This document shows, in pieces, positions 1 through 9,428 of a stretch of DNA of 32,135 nt (its first letter is position 1; every line of letters begins with the position of its first letter). The DNA comes from Deltaproteobacteria bacterium (GTDB lineage Bacteria > Desulfobacterota > Binatia > UBA12015): contig VGTK01000054.1 of the NCBI GenBank assembly GCA_016874715.1, positions 1 through 32,135 of the forward strand, written 5' to 3'. The translations under genes were made by a program, and so were the position numbers. Below the pieces are notes generated by a model, which worked only from the letters and a program-made list of their open reading frames with translations, did not search any database and was not told the origin of the DNA.

Positions 1-2
1 GG

Positions 3-1034
3 CTGCCGCTCGGCAGCGCGGTGCGCGCGTACGCGACGGTGACGCTCGGCGCCCACAAGCCGGGCCTCGTCCTGCCGGCGGCGCGCGAGCACGTCGGCGA
101 GCTGACCCTGGTCGAGATCGGGCTCGCCGACGACGCGCTGGCGGCGATCGCGCCGCTCGGCACGCGCGGCGACGCGCGCACGCTGGCGCCGCTCGTTCCG
201 CGCCGCGACCCCGGTGCGCACAAGGGCAGCAGCGGACACCTGCTGGTGGTCGCGGGTGCGGTGGGCAAGAGCGGGGCCGCGATCCTGTGCGGACGAGCGG
301 CGCTGCGCGGTGGCGCCGGGCTCGTCACCATCGCGTGCACGGCGGAGATCCTGCCGATCGTCGCCGCGAGCACGCCGGAGCTGATGACCGACCCCGTCGG
401 CGAGCGGTTCTCCGACGTCGCGTGGCGCGATCGCCTCGCCGGGAAGGCGGCGCTGGCGATCGGTCCCGGCCTCGGGACTTCACCCGATGGCGTCCGTCTG
501 GTGCGCTGGCTCGTGACGCGCGCCGACGTGCCGATGGTCGTCGACGCGGACGGACTCAACGCGCTCGCGGGTGACGTCGCGGTGGTGCGCCGCGCGCGCG
601 CGCCGCTCGTCCTGACGCCGCACCCGGGCGAGATGTCGCGGCTCATGGGCCTCACGACGAGCGAGATTCAGGCGCGGCGCATCGAGCATGCCCGCGCGCT
701 CTCCGAGAAGACCGGGGCGATCGTCGTGCTCAAGGGCAGCGGAACGATCGTCGCGGCGCCCGACGGGCGCTGGTCGATCAACGCGACCGGCGGCCCGCTG
801 CTCGGCGTCGGCGGGACCGGCGACGTGCTCACGGGGCTGGTGGGTAGCCTTCTGGCGCAAGGCCTGGCACCCTACGATGCGGCTCGCCTGGGCGTGTTCC
901 TGCATGGGCGCGCGGGCGATCGGCTCGCTCTGCACCTCGGTGACGCCGGGCTCCTCGCCTCGCAGCTCGCCGACGAGCTGCCGGCCGCCCGTCGCGAGCT
1001 CTGCGGTGCCGGTGTCGTGCACGGCGGCGACTGA
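3..1034 (+). CDS. nnrD: ADP-dependent NAD(P)H-hydrate dehydratase (C-terminal part of bifunctional Nnr), 5' partial
   Basis: The reading frame is open from the left edge, so the gene is cut; the first visible GTG (21) is probably internal. The first ~25 residues ([13 protein letters not shown]) match the end of the NnrE epimerase domain, so the intact protein is probably the fused NnrE-NnrD repair enzyme. The rest is the ribokinase-fold dehydratase that uses ADP or ATP to dehydrate S-NADHX/NADPHX back to NAD(P)H. Visible motifs are [32 protein letters not shown] and the nucleotide-binding NATGG...GGTGDVLTG block near the C-terminus. It lies just upstream of tsaE, a frequent arrangement in bacteria. 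Assignment is confident; only the upstream boundary is unknown. Confidence 0.93.
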   Translation: MPLGSAVRAYATVTLGAHKPGLVLPAAREHVGELTLVEIGLADDALAAIAPLGTRGDARTLAPLVPRRDPGAHKGSSGHLLVVAGAVGKSGAAILCGRAALRGGAGLVTIACTAEILPIVAASTPELMTDPVGERFSDVAWRDRLAGKAALAIGPGLGTSPDGVRLVRWLVTRADVPMVVDADGLNALAGDVAVVRRARAPLVLTPHPGEMSRLMGLTTSEIQARRIEHARALSEKTGAIVVLKGSGTIVAAPDGRWSINATGGPLLGVGGTGDVLTGLVGSLLAQGLAPYDAARLGVFLHGRAGDRLALHLGDAGLLASQLADELPAARRELCGAGVVHGGD

Positions 1035-1132
1035 GGCCCGCGCCGGCTTCGCCGACGACGACGGACGACACGGCAGGGCGTTCGAGCCGGCCGGCGAAGC
1101 CGCTCGACACGCCGTGCGACCATGGGGATCGG

Positions 1133-1234
1133 GTGTCGTTGCGTCCGTTCTCGTCGCCGCTGCTCGCCGACGTCGTGTCGACCGAGGACATGCGGGCGCT
1201 CTGGACGGAGGAGCGGCTGCGCGCGACGTTCGAG
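1133..1234 (+). pseudogene. Possible 5' remnant of a fumarase/aspartase-superfamily lyase (PcaB/PurB-like)
   Basis: The 360-nt gap between nnrD and tsaE holds a GTG-initiated stretch of about 34 codons with almost every third base G or C. The translation ([20 protein letters not shown], then [10 protein letters not shown]) resembles the N-terminus of 3-carboxy-cis,cis-muconate cycloisomerase or adenylosuccinate lyase, which begin with a PF.SPL...MR.+....L...L-type segment. After about 1235 the G/C third-base bias fades (GGT GCT GAT) and the expected EAALARAEA-type continuation is absent. I infer a truncated gene start left by a deletion. The family resemblance is from memory and could be coincidence; no intact gene fits this gap. 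Confidence 0.3.
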
Positions 1235-1394
1235 GGTGCTGATCCCCGCTGCGGACCCTCGGCGTCGCGCCGCGCCGGCCGGCGTGGCGCACCCCCCGGG
1301 GACGGTCCGACCGTCGTAAGTGCCTTTCGCCGCTCGTGGTTCGGGCGGCGCAGCCAATGCAGCGCCGCCGCACGGCTGTTATGTAGGCCGGACG

Positions 1395-1871
1395 GTGAAC
1401 CTCACGACCCATTCCGAGGCCGCGACCGAGGCCTTCGGCGAGCGCCTCGCGGGCCTCGTCGGACCCGGATCCGTGATCGGCCTGGTCGGCCCGCTCGGCG
1501 CCGGGAAGACCGCGCTTGTCCGTGGACTGGCCCGCGGACTCGGGGTCGACGAGGGGGTCGTGCACAGCCCGACGTTCCTGTCGGCGACCGAATACGAGGG
1601 TCGCGTGACGCTGGTGCACGTCGACCTCTACCGGCACGAGGACCACCTGCCGCACCCCGACTGGCTCGCCGAGATGCTCGACGCCGACCGGGTCGCGGTC
1701 GTCGAGTGGTTCGAGCGCCTGGGCAGTGGTGCTCCGGCGGACGTGCTGCGCATCGTGCTTCGCTACGGCGGTGTCGCCGCGGACGACCGCACTCTCGAGA
1801 TCACCGCCACCGGCCCGCGCGCGCGGCGCGTGCTCGAGCAGCTCGGCTCCAAGCGGGAGATCGCGGCATGA
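1395..1871 (+). CDS. tsaE: tRNA threonylcarbamoyladenosine biosynthesis ATPase TsaE
   Basis: TsaE is the P-loop ATPase that works with TsaB and TsaD to install N6-threonylcarbamoyl on A37 of ANN-decoding tRNAs. The protein is about 158 residues, usual for the family. The Walker A motif GPLGAGKT lies at about residues 32-39, followed by the family SPTF segment ([13 protein letters not shown]), HVDLYR and [11 protein letters not shown]. The GTG at 1395 was chosen because the protein then begins [11 protein letters not shown], like TsaE N-termini; the frame is also open to a GTG at 1320, but that adds low-complexity residues. Its stop overlaps the lysC start by 4 nt (ATGA), so it is probably cotranscribed and translationally coupled with lysC. 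Confidence 0.92.
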   Translation: MNLTTHSEAATEAFGERLAGLVGPGSVIGLVGPLGAGKTALVRGLARGLGVDEGVVHSPTFLSATEYEGRVTLVHVDLYRHEDHLPHPDWLAEMLDADRVAVVEWFERLGSGAPADVLRIVLRYGGVAADDRTLEITATGPRARRVLEQLGSKREIAA

Positions 1872-3097
1872 CCAGGCCGCTCGTGGTTCAGAAGTTCGGT
1901 GGCACGTCGGTCGGCACCGTCGAGCGCATCCAGGAAGTCGCGCGCCGCGTCGCCGAGGGCGCGCAGGCCAGTCGCCTGATCGTCGTCGTGTCGGCGATGT
2001 CCGGCGAAACCGACCGCCTGCTGAAGCTCGCGCGCGCGCTGTCGCCCGATCCGCTGCCCCGCGAGAGCGACGTCGTGGTCGCGAGCGGCGAGCAGGTGAC
2101 TTCTGCGCTGCTCTCGATCGCGCTCGACGCGCGCGGCGTGCCGGCACAGTCGTTCCTCGGCCACCAGATCTGCATCCACACCGACGACGCGCACACCAAG
2201 GCTCGCATCCGCTCGATCGACAGCGCGCGGATGTTCGCCGCACTCGACGCGGGCAAGGTCGTGGTCGTCGCGGGGTTTCAGGGCGTGGACGGGAACGGCA
2301 ACATCACCACGCTCGGCCGCGGCGGCTCGGACACGACGGCCGTCGCGCTCGCGGCGGCCACCGGCGCCGACGCGTGCGAGATCTACACCGACGTCGACGG
2401 CGTCTACACGACCGACCCGCGCATCGTGTCGCACGCGCACAAGCTCGAGCGCATCTCGTACGACGAGATGCTCGAGCTCGCGAGCCTCGGCGCCAAGGTC
2501 CTGCAGATCCGCTCGGTCGAGTTCGCCAAGCGATACAACGTCCGCGTCCACGTGCGCTCGAGCTTCAATGACGAGCCCGGGACGTGGGTCGTGCCCGAGG
2601 AGTCGAACATGGAGGAGGTCACCGTCGCCGGCGTCGCGTTCGATCGCGACCAGTCCAAGATCACGCTCACCGACGTGCCCGATCGTCCGGGTCTCGCAGC
2701 GAGGATCTTCTCACCGATCGCTGCCAAGGGCATCGTGGTCGATATGATCATCCAGAACACCGGCGCGGCAGGGAAGACCGACATGACGTTCACCGTGCCG
2801 CGCGTCGAGCTGGATGCCGCGCTGCGGATCGTGCGCGACGTCGCGCGGGAGATCGGTGCCGGCGACGCTCGCTCCGAGGGCGACATCACCAAGGTCTCGG
2901 TCGTCGGCCTCGGCATGCGCAGCCACGCCGGAGTGGCTGCGCAGATCTTCGAAACCCTGGCTCGCGAGGGCATCAACATCCAGATGATCTCCACCTCCGA
3001 GATCAAGGTCTCGGTCGTCATCGACGCGAAGTACACGGAGCTCGCGGTGCGGGTGCTGCACGACGCATTTCTCGGGGCGAAGGAGACGAACGGATGA
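1868..3097 (+). CDS. lysC: Aspartate kinase (monofunctional, two ACT domains)
   Basis: This enzyme phosphorylates L-aspartate to 4-phospho-L-aspartate, the first step toward Lys, Thr, Met and Ile. It is 409 residues long, typical of LysC. The N-terminal amino-acid kinase domain shows KFGGTSV (about 9-15), [21 protein letters not shown] (about 150-158) and [12 protein letters not shown]. Two ACT domains follow: one around [20 protein letters not shown] and one around [19 protein letters not shown] with [14 protein letters not shown], a layout known for Lys and/or Thr feedback control. The ATG overlaps the tsaE stop by 4 nt, and its own stop overlaps the cimA start by 4 nt. Adjacency to cimA couples aspartate-family flux with the 2-oxobutanoate route to isoleucine. 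Confidence 0.96.
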   Translation: MTRPLVVQKFGGTSVGTVERIQEVARRVAEGAQASRLIVVVSAMSGETDRLLKLARALSPDPLPRESDVVVASGEQVTSALLSIALDARGVPAQSFLGHQICIHTDDAHTKARIRSIDSARMFAALDAGKVVVVAGFQGVDGNGNITTLGRGGSDTTAVALAAATGADACEIYTDVDGVYTTDPRIVSHAHKLERISYDEMLELASLGAKVLQIRSVEFAKRYNVRVHVRSSFNDEPGTWVVPEESNMEEVTVAGVAFDRDQSKITLTDVPDRPGLAARIFSPIAAKGIVVDMIIQNTGAAGKTDMTFTVPRVELDAALRIVRDVAREIGAGDARSEGDITKVSVVGLGMRSHAGVAAQIFETLAREGINIQMISTSEIKVSVVIDAKYTELAVRVLHDAFLGAKETNG

Positions 3098-4716
3098 AGC
3101 GCGTCCAGCTCTACGACACCACGCTCCGCGACGGGTGTCAGGGCGAGGAGATCGCACTCACCGTCGACGCGAAGCTCGCCGTCGCCGAGCGCCTCGACGC
3201 CTTCGGCGTGCACTACATCGAGGGGGGCTGGCCGGGGTCGAACCCGCGCGACGCGGCGTTCTTCGGCCCGGCGATGAAGCTCGGCCTGCGGCACGCGAAG
3301 GTCGTCGCGTTCGGCTCGACCCGCCGACCCGGCAATCCCGCCGCGGCCGACGAGAACCTGAAGATGATCCTCAACGCCGGGACGCCGGCCGCGTGCATCG
3401 TCGGCAAGACCTGGGACCTGCACGTCCGCGAGGAGCTGCGGATCTCCCGCGAGGCGAACCTCGAGCTGATCCACGACTCGGTGGGCTATCTGAAGAGGCG
3501 GCTCGACGAGGTGATCCTCGACGCCGAGCACTTCTTCGACGGCTGGGCGGCGAACCCGGAGTTCACCCTCGAGTGCCTGAAGGTCGCGGCCGACGCGGGT
3601 GCCACGCTCATCTGCCTGTGCGACACGCGGGGCGGCAGCATGCCGGCGCACGTGGCAGCCGGCGTGACCGCGGCGAAGGCGGCGGTCGGCATCCCGCTCG
3701 GCATCCACTGCCACAACGACTCGGAGCTCGCGGTCGCGAACTCGCTGGCGGCCGTCGACGCCGGCTGCGTGCAGGTGCAGGGCACCATCAACGGCGTGGG
3801 CGAGCGCTGCGGCAACACGAATCTGGTCTCGGTCATCGCGAACCTGCAGCTCAAGATGGGCTACCACTGCGTCAAGCAGGAGAAGCTGCGCGGGCTCACC
3901 GAGCTGTCGCACTTCGTCGACGAGCTTGCGAACCGCGAGCCGCTGAAGAGCCAGGCCTACGTCGGCCTGAGCGCGTTCGCCCACAAGGCCGGCCTGCACG
4001 CGTCGGCGGTGCGCAAGCACGCGTCCACCTACGAGCACATCGATCCGACGCTGGTGGGAAACCACCAGCGCGTGCTCGTGTCCGACCAGGCAGGACGCTC
4101 GAACCTGCTGCACAAGGCGAAGGAGCTCGGCATCGATCCGGAGCTGATCGAGCCCAAGGTCAAGTCGCTGCTCGCCGAGATCAAGAAGCTCGAGCACCAG
4201 GGCTTCCAGTTCGAGGGCGCCGACGCGTCGTTCGAGCTCTTGCTGCAAAAGGCGATCAACGGCGAGCGCGTGCGCAACTTCGAGCTCGTCGGCTTCCGCG
4301 TGATCGACGAGAAGCGCAACGAGACCGAGGTGCCCATCGCCGAGGCGACCATCATGGTGAAGGGCCCCGACGGCTCGATCGAGCACACCGCCGCGATCGG
4401 CAACGGTCCGGTGAACGCGCTCGACGTGGCGCTGCGCAAGGCGCTGGTCCGCTTCTTTCCGTCGATCGAGCGCGTTCGCCTGGTGGACTACAAGGTCCGT
4501 GTTCTCGAGGGTGGCGAGGGCACGAGAGGCGTCGTGCGCGTGCTCATCGAGTCGCAGGACGACAAGTCGCACTGGACGACGGTCGGCGTGTCGCACAACG
4601 TGATCGAGGCCAGCTGGCAGGCCCTCGTCGACGCGATCGACTACAAGCTCTACAAGGACGGTCGGAAGCGCCGGCCGGCTCGGCCGCAGCCGACGGTCAC
4701 GAGCGGCGTCGCCTGA
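3094..4716 (+). CDS. cimA: (R)-citramalate synthase
   Basis: CimA condenses pyruvate and acetyl-CoA to (R)-citramalate, the threonine-independent entry to isoleucine. The 540-residue protein has the HMGL-like TIM barrel with DTTLRDG at residues 8-14, a Q-GEE variant of the following motif, and the metal-binding HCHND at 205-209. [12 protein letters not shown] and [10 protein letters not shown] come next, then a LeuA-type dimerisation/allosteric domain over roughly the last 130 residues ([34 protein letters not shown]). The long form and [11 protein letters not shown] after the first strand favour citramalate synthase over 2-isopropylmalate synthase, though the latter family is close. It overlaps lysC by 4 nt; cysE begins 17 nt after its stop. 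The C-terminal domain implies isoleucine feedback. Confidence 0.93.
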   Translation: MKRVQLYDTTLRDGCQGEEIALTVDAKLAVAERLDAFGVHYIEGGWPGSNPRDAAFFGPAMKLGLRHAKVVAFGSTRRPGNPAAADENLKMILNAGTPAACIVGKTWDLHVREELRISREANLELIHDSVGYLKRRLDEVILDAEHFFDGWAANPEFTLECLKVAADAGATLICLCDTRGGSMPAHVAAGVTAAKAAVGIPLGIHCHNDSELAVANSLAAVDAGCVQVQGTINGVGERCGNTNLVSVIANLQLKMGYHCVKQEKLRGLTELSHFVDELANREPLKSQAYVGLSAFAHKAGLHASAVRKHASTYEHIDPTLVGNHQRVLVSDQAGRSNLLHKAKELGIDPELIEPKVKSLLAEIKKLEHQGFQFEGADASFELLLQKAINGERVRNFELVGFRVIDEKRNETEVPIAEATIMVKGPDGSIEHTAAIGNGPVNALDVALRKALVRFFPSIERVRLVDYKVRVLEGGEGTRGVVRVLIESQDDKSHWTTVGVSHNVIEASWQALVDAIDYKLYKDGRKRRPARPQPTVTSGVA

Positions 4717-4733
4717 GCGACGCCGGTACCCCG

Positions 4734-5456
4734 ATGTCCTTCTGGGGCAGAATCCGCGAGGACGTGCTGGTCGCCTTCGAGCGCGATCCGGCGGCCCGGT
4801 CGGTGATGGAGGTGTTCCTCTGCTACCCCGGCATCCACGCGCTGCTCATGCACCGGGTGGCGCACGGTCTGTGGCGGCGCGGCCTCCGCCTGACGGCGCG
4901 ATTGATCTCGACCTGGTCGCGCTTCGTGACCGGCATCGAGATCCATCCGGGGGCCGAGTTCGGGCGCCGCTGCTTCATCGACCACGGCATGGGTGTCGTG
5001 GTCGGCGAGACCGCGCAGGTCGGCAACGACGTGCTGATCTACCAGGGCGTGAGCCTCGGCGGCACGAGCCTCACCAAGGGCAAGCGGCACCCCACCATCG
5101 AGGACTACTGCGTGCTCGGCCTCGGCGCGACGGTGCTCGGGCCGATCACGGTCGGCCGCCACAGCCGCGTCGGCGCGGGCTCGGTGGTCGTGCAGAGCGT
5201 CCCGCCGCACTCGACGGTCGTCGGCGTTCCGGGCCGAGTGGTGAACGAGAGTCCGCGAGATTCGGCGACCGGCGCGCCGCTGCTCAGCCTCGAGCACGGT
5301 GAGCTGCCCGACCCCGTGGTGCGCACGCTCAACACGATGGCCGAGCAGATCCACCGCCTCGAGCAGCAGGTGGCGCAGCTTCGCGGCCCGGGGGCGACTG
5401 ACGACGGCTCTGCAGCAGCGACCGAGGACTCCGGCGCACCGCCCGCCGGGAAGTGA
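4734..5456 (+). CDS. cysE: Serine O-acetyltransferase
   Basis: CysE acetylates L-serine with acetyl-CoA to O-acetylserine, the committed step of cysteine synthesis. The 240-residue protein has the short helical SATase N-terminus ([26 protein letters not shown]) and a left-handed beta-helix of hexapeptide repeats. The catalytic Asp-His pair is in [13 protein letters not shown] (about D83-H84), followed by [20 protein letters not shown] and GAGSVVV. Beyond the helix is a roughly 60-residue tail with a short coiled-coil-like stretch ([15 protein letters not shown]) and a Gly/Ala-rich end, unlike the short DFSI tail of enterobacterial CysE that binds cysteine synthase. The first plausible ATG was chosen. 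A cysteine desulfurase follows after 10 nt. Confidence 0.94.
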   Translation: MSFWGRIREDVLVAFERDPAARSVMEVFLCYPGIHALLMHRVAHGLWRRGLRLTARLISTWSRFVTGIEIHPGAEFGRRCFIDHGMGVVVGETAQVGNDVLIYQGVSLGGTSLTKGKRHPTIEDYCVLGLGATVLGPITVGRHSRVGAGSVVVQSVPPHSTVVGVPGRVVNESPRDSATGAPLLSLEHGELPDPVVRTLNTMAEQIHRLEQQVAQLRGPGATDDGSAAATEDSGAPPAGK

Positions 5457-5466
5457 CGCCGGGCCG

Positions 5467-6615
5467 ATGAACCTCGACCACAACGCGGGTGGGCGGGTCC
5501 GCCCCGAGGTGATCGACGCGGTCACGGACTGGCTCCGGGAGGACGCGGCCAATCCGTCGAGCGTCCACGCCGCCGGCCGTCGCGCGCGCGAGGCGGTCGA
5601 GGCCGCGCGCGACGCGGTCGCCGCACTGGTCGACGCGCGCCCGGGGCAGGTCGTCTTCACGAGCGGCGGCACCGAGGCGAACAACCTCGCGATCCGGGGT
5701 GTGGTCGAGGCCGGCGCGCACGTGGTGTCGAGCACGATCGAGCACGCGTCGGTGCTGCGTCCGCTCGACGCCGTGCGGGCACGCGGCTGCCAGGTGACGC
5801 TGCTCGAGCCGGCGCGCGACGGCTCGATCGCGCCGGCCCGGGTGGCAGCCGCGCTGCGCGGTGATACGCGTCTGGTGACGATCGGCTGGGCGAACGGCGA
5901 GATCGGTACGGTTCAGCCGATCGAGGAGATCGCCGCGGCGGTCCGCGAGCACGCGTGCGGCGCCGTCCTGCACAGCGACGCGGTGCAGGCGGCCGGCGCG
6001 TGCGCGATCGATCTCGGCCGGGTGCCGCTCGACCTGGTGTCGCTGTCGGGGCACAAGATCGGCGCGCTACCCGGCGTCGGCGCGCTGATCGTGCGCCGCG
6101 ACGTCGGTGTGACGGCCCAGATGCTGGGCGGTCCGCACGAACGCGACCTGCGCGCCGGGACGGAGAACGTTCCCGGCATCGTGAGCTTCGGGGTGGCGGC
6201 CCGCCTCGCGCGCGTCGAGCGCGCGTCCTCGCAGGATCACCTGCGCCGGGTGCGCGCGCGCGTCCTGCATGTCCTTGAGGCGGCGGCACCGCTCGTCGTG
6301 CACGGCGCGCCCGAAGGGCTGCCGGGGACGCTCTCGGTCGCGTTCCCGGGGCTGCGTGCCGACGCGCTGGTGATCGCGCTCGACCTCGAAGGCGTCGCCG
6401 CGGCGACCGGACCGGCCTGCGCCGCCGGAGCGGCCGAGCCGTCGCACGTGCTGCGCGCGATCGGCTGCGCCGACGACGTCGTACGCGCGACGCTCCGGCT
6501 GTCGTTCGGTGCGGACCTGTCTCTCGACGACGCCGAGCGCGCGGCGCGGGGGGTCGTGGCGTGCGTGGCGCGCGCGCGCGATCGCCGTGCTGCAGGGGTC
6601 GGTCATGCGGCCTGA
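5467..6615 (+). CDS. Cysteine desulfurase, NifS/IscS family
   Basis: This PLP-dependent class V aminotransferase-fold enzyme removes sulfur from L-cysteine as an enzyme-bound persulfide and releases alanine. The 382-residue protein starts with the family motif LDHNAGGRVRPEV and contains NPSSVHAAGR, FTSGGTEANNLAI, SSTIEHASV, the HSDAVQAAG segment and the PLP lysine K197 in SLSGHKIGALPGVGAL. The catalytic cysteine is C318 in ATGPACAAGAAEPSHVL, where IscS has SGSACTS. It lies between cysE and mnmA and overlaps mnmA by 11 nt, so feeding sulfur to tRNA 2-thiolation is a strong contextual inference; Fe-S assembly is also possible. No iscU or iscA is in the window. Confidence 0.93.
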   Translation: MNLDHNAGGRVRPEVIDAVTDWLREDAANPSSVHAAGRRAREAVEAARDAVAALVDARPGQVVFTSGGTEANNLAIRGVVEAGAHVVSSTIEHASVLRPLDAVRARGCQVTLLEPARDGSIAPARVAAALRGDTRLVTIGWANGEIGTVQPIEEIAAAVREHACGAVLHSDAVQAAGACAIDLGRVPLDLVSLSGHKIGALPGVGALIVRRDVGVTAQMLGGPHERDLRAGTENVPGIVSFGVAARLARVERASSQDHLRRVRARVLHVLEAAAPLVVHGAPEGLPGTLSVAFPGLRADALVIALDLEGVAAATGPACAAGAAEPSHVLRAIGCADDVVRATLRLSFGADLSLDDAERAARGVVACVARARDRRAAGVGHAA

Positions 6616-7777
6616 CGACGTCGCTGCGCGCGTGCGCGAGGTGGCCGGAGCGGCGGGAGAAGAGGCGCTCGTGCGCCCGGAGCACGTAGCGCCGGGTGCG
6701 CGTGTGGTCGCAGCGATGTCGGGCGGCGTCGACAGTGCCGTCGCCGCGGCGCTGCTCCGGGGCGCAGGGCTCGAGGTGATCGGCGTGTCGATGCGGCTCG
6801 GCAGCGCGGCCGCGAGGGCCGACGGTCACACCGGCTGCTGCTCGCTCGACGACTTCGAGGACGCGCGACGGACGGCCTCGCGCATCGGCATCCCGCACTA
6901 CGTGGTCGACCTGCGCGACGTGTTCCAGCGGAGCGTGATCGACACGTTCACCGCGACCTACCTCGCAGGCCGTACGCCGAACCCGTGCACGCTGTGCAAC
7001 CGCGACGTGAAGTTCGACGCGCTCTGGCAGGTGGCGGCGACGATGGACGCGGTCGCGATCGGCACGGGGCACTACGCACGGATCGGCGGCAACGCGGCCC
7101 GCGGCTTCACGCTGCGTGCCGCGCGCGATCCGGGGAAGGACCAGAGCTACTTCCTCTTCACGCTCGGCCAGGCGGAGCTCGCGCGCACGCTGTTTCCGGT
7201 GGGGGTGCTCGCCAAGCCCGAGGTGCGCGCGATCGCCGCGGCGCTCGGGTTGCCCGTTGCGGCCAAGCCGGAGAGCCAGGACATCTGCTTCGTCGCCGGA
7301 CGGTCGTACGCGGATTTCGTGGCGGAGCAGAGCGGCGTGGCGGGCGGCCGGCCGGGACGCGTCGTCGACCGCGCGGGCAACGTCCTCGGCACGCACCCGG
7401 GCGTCCATCGCTTCACCGTCGGCCAGCGCCGCGGCGTCGGCGGCGGCGCGAGCGAGCCGCGCTACGTGACGTCGATCGACGCCGCCAGCGGTGACGTGAC
7501 CGTGGGCCCGCGCGCCGACCTCGCGGTCGCCGGATTCGTGGCGCGCGACGTGCGCTGGACGGAGCGTCCGCATCGCGGTGCGGCGCGCGTCCGGCTACGG
7601 CACCGCCAGGCTCCGGTCGCGTGCGACGTCGAGCCGGGCGAGGACGGGGCGCGTGTGCGCTTCGCCGAGCCCACCGCCGGCGTGACCCCCGGGCAGGCTG
7701 CCGTGTGGTACGACGGCGACCGCGTCCTCGGCGGTGGCTGGATCGACGAGCGGCTCGTGGCCGGGGAGGGCGCGTGA
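6605..7777 (+). CDS. mnmA: tRNA-specific 2-thiouridylase MnmA
   Basis: MnmA adenylates and thiolates U34 of Lys, Glu and Gln tRNAs. The PP-loop SGGVDS lies at residues 39-44. The two catalytic cysteines are visible as C131 (NPCTLCNRDVKF) and C228 (ESQDICFVAG); their 97-residue spacing equals that of E. coli Cys102/Cys199. GTGHYARI, KDQSYFLFTL and FTVGQRRG are also present, followed by the C-terminal beta-barrel ending in a PGQAAVWYDGDRVLGGGWI motif. The 390-residue length includes about 30 extra N-terminal residues before the PP-loop when the ATG at 6605 is used. That ATG is inside the desulfurase gene (11-nt overlap), and the stop overlaps the rnc GTG by 4 nt, so coupling on both sides is likely. 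Confidence 0.95.
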   Translation: MRPDDVAARVREVAGAAGEEALVRPEHVAPGARVVAAMSGGVDSAVAAALLRGAGLEVIGVSMRLGSAAARADGHTGCCSLDDFEDARRTASRIGIPHYVVDLRDVFQRSVIDTFTATYLAGRTPNPCTLCNRDVKFDALWQVAATMDAVAIGTGHYARIGGNAARGFTLRAARDPGKDQSYFLFTLGQAELARTLFPVGVLAKPEVRAIAAALGLPVAAKPESQDICFVAGRSYADFVAEQSGVAGGRPGRVVDRAGNVLGTHPGVHRFTVGQRRGVGGGASEPRYVTSIDAASGDVTVGPRADLAVAGFVARDVRWTERPHRGAARVRLRHRQAPVACDVEPGEDGARVRFAEPTAGVTPGQAAVWYDGDRVLGGGWIDERLVAGEGA

Positions 7778-8505
7778 CCGACGACGAGCTGCAGGCCCTC
7801 GAGGCACGGCTCGGGCACGCATTCGCCGACCCGTCGCGCGTGCGACTCGCGCTGACCCACCGCTCGAGCGTGGCGAAGCAGAGCGAGCACAACGAGACGC
7901 TCGAGTTCCTCGGCGACGCCGTTCTGGGCCTCGCGATCAGCGAGCTGCTGCTGCGCGCGTGGCCGGAGGCGAGCGAAGGGCAGCTCTCGAAGCGCCGCGC
8001 GGCGCTGGTGAACGAGGCCTCGCTGGCAGCGAAGGCGGAGCGCATCGACCTCGGTCCGCTGATCCAGCTCGGCCGCGGCGAGGAGAAGACCGGGGGCCGC
8101 CGGAAGCGCTCGATCCTCGCCGACGCCTACGAGGCACTGCTCGGGGCGGTGTTCCTCGACGCGGGCTTCCTGGCCGCGCAGGCCGTGGTGGCGCGCGACT
8201 TCGCGGAGGACGTCGTCCAGCCGCCGCTGGACGAGACGGAGGCGAAGACGCGGCTGCAGGAGCTCACGCAGCGCCTGTTCCGTGCGCCGCCCGAGTACAC
8301 GCTGCTGCGCGCGACCGGTCCGGACCACGCGAAGGACTTCGAGACCAACGTCGCCGTCGCAGGTCGCGTTCTCGGCCAGGGCCGCGGCGGCAGCAAGAAG
8401 ATCGCGGAGCAGGCGGCTGCACGGGAGGCGCTCGTGGCGCTCGAGGGCTTCGCCCCCGGCGACGCGCTGCCCGACGTCGGCACGCCTGCCGGAGACGACG
8501 TGTGA
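7774..8505 (+). CDS. rnc: Ribonuclease III
   Basis: RNase III cleaves double-stranded RNA, including rRNA precursors. The 243-residue protein has the signature NETLEFLGDAVLG beginning at N40, with the catalytic Asp near D48 and the catalytic Glu near E120 in DAYEALLGAVFLDAGF. A C-terminal double-stranded RNA-binding domain (about 160-228) begins DETEAKTRLQELTQ, contains KDFETNVAVAGRVLGQGRG and ends in SKKIAEQAAAREAL. The start is GTG in a GTGA overlap with the mnmA stop; the frame upstream of it is Arg-rich and non-coding. The stop forms another GTGA overlap with era. The rnc-era pairing is a widespread bacterial arrangement. Confidence 0.96.
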   Translation: MTDDELQALEARLGHAFADPSRVRLALTHRSSVAKQSEHNETLEFLGDAVLGLAISELLLRAWPEASEGQLSKRRAALVNEASLAAKAERIDLGPLIQLGRGEEKTGGRRKRSILADAYEALLGAVFLDAGFLAAQAVVARDFAEDVVQPPLDETEAKTRLQELTQRLFRAPPEYTLLRATGPDHAKDFETNVAVAGRVLGQGRGGSKKIAEQAAAREALVALEGFAPGDALPDVGTPAGDDV

Positions 8506-9428
8506 TCGACGAGCAGCATCAGCGCGGCAAGCCGGCCGATCCGCCGGAGTACCGCGCGGGCTTCGTGGCTCTGGTTGGCCGGCCGAACGTCGGCAAGTCG
8601 ACGCTGCTCAACCAGATCATGGGCCGCAAGCTCGCGATCGTGACGCCGAAGCCGCAGACGACGCGGCACCGCATCCTCGGTGTCGAGACGCGTCCGGCGG
8701 CGCAGTTCCTGTTCGTCGACACGCCCGGACTGCACCAGCCCCACAACCTGATGGGCGAGCGGATGGTGAAGACCGCCCGCCAGAGCCTCGCCGACGCCGA
8801 CGTGGCGCTGTGGGTCGTGGACGCCGCGGCCGGCCTGTTCGACGACGACCGCGCGCTCGCCGGCGAGTTCGCGAGCGCCCGCCAGCCACTCGTCATCGCG
8901 CTCAACAAGCTCGACCGCGTGCCGCGCGCGCGCCTCCTCGAGCTCTCGCAGCAGCTCGGCGAGCTCCTGCCGGGCAGGCACGTGGTTCCGGTGAGTGCCC
9001 TGACCGGCGACAACGTGGGCGAGCTGTTGACCACGGTCGAGAGCCACCTTCCGGTCTCGCCGGCGCTGTTCCCCGCGGACGTGCAGACCGATCTCCCCGA
9101 GCGCTTCTTCGCCGCCGAGATCGTGCGTGAGCAGCTGCTGCTCGCAACCCACGAGGAGGTCCCCTACCAGAGCGCGGTGCGCATCGAGAGCTTCGAGGAG
9201 CGACCCGGCAAGAACCTGGTCGTGATCGCGGCGACGATCCTCGTCGCGCGCACGTCGCAGCGCGCGATCGTGCTCGGCGAGAAAGGAGCCCGCATCAAGC
9301 ACATCGGCCAGCAGGCGCGCCACGAGCTCGAGCGCTTCCTCGATGTCCGCGTGTACCTCGAGCTGCACGTGAAGGTCGACGAGAAGTGGTTCACCAAGGC
9401 GCACGCGCTGGGTGAGCTCGGGCTGTGA
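8502..9428 (+). CDS. era: GTPase Era
   Basis: Era is an essential GTPase that binds the 3' end of 16S rRNA and aids 30S maturation at the membrane-ribosome interface. The 308-residue protein shows G1 GRPNVGKST (about 26-34), the TTRHRI switch I region, G3 DTPG, G4 NKLD and a G5-like VSAL. The C-terminal type 2 KH domain is present (VVIAATILVARTSQRAIVLG, EKGARIKHIGQQAR, ELHVKVDEKW). The GTG start overlaps the rnc stop by 4 nt, and the stop overlaps the der start in the same way. Length and motif order are standard. Confidence 0.96.
   Translation: MIDEQHQRGKPADPPEYRAGFVALVGRPNVGKSTLLNQIMGRKLAIVTPKPQTTRHRILGVETRPAAQFLFVDTPGLHQPHNLMGERMVKTARQSLADADVALWVVDAAAGLFDDDRALAGEFASARQPLVIALNKLDRVPRARLLELSQQLGELLPGRHVVPVSALTGDNVGELLTTVESHLPVSPALFPADVQTDLPERFFAAEIVREQLLLATHEEVPYQSAVRIESFEERPGKNLVVIAATILVARTSQRAIVLGEKGARIKHIGQQARHELERFLDVRVYLELHVKVDEKWFTKAHALGELGL

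Noticed and set aside
480..2243. 587-codon minus-strand frame
   Set aside because: Arg-rich shadow of nnrD, tsaE and lysC.
1133..3097. A single 654-codon plus-strand gene ending as aspartate kinase
   Set aside because: The frame is open only because stops are rare at this GC content; tsaE occupies the middle in another frame and LysC starts at 1868. Only the first ~34 codons look independently coding.
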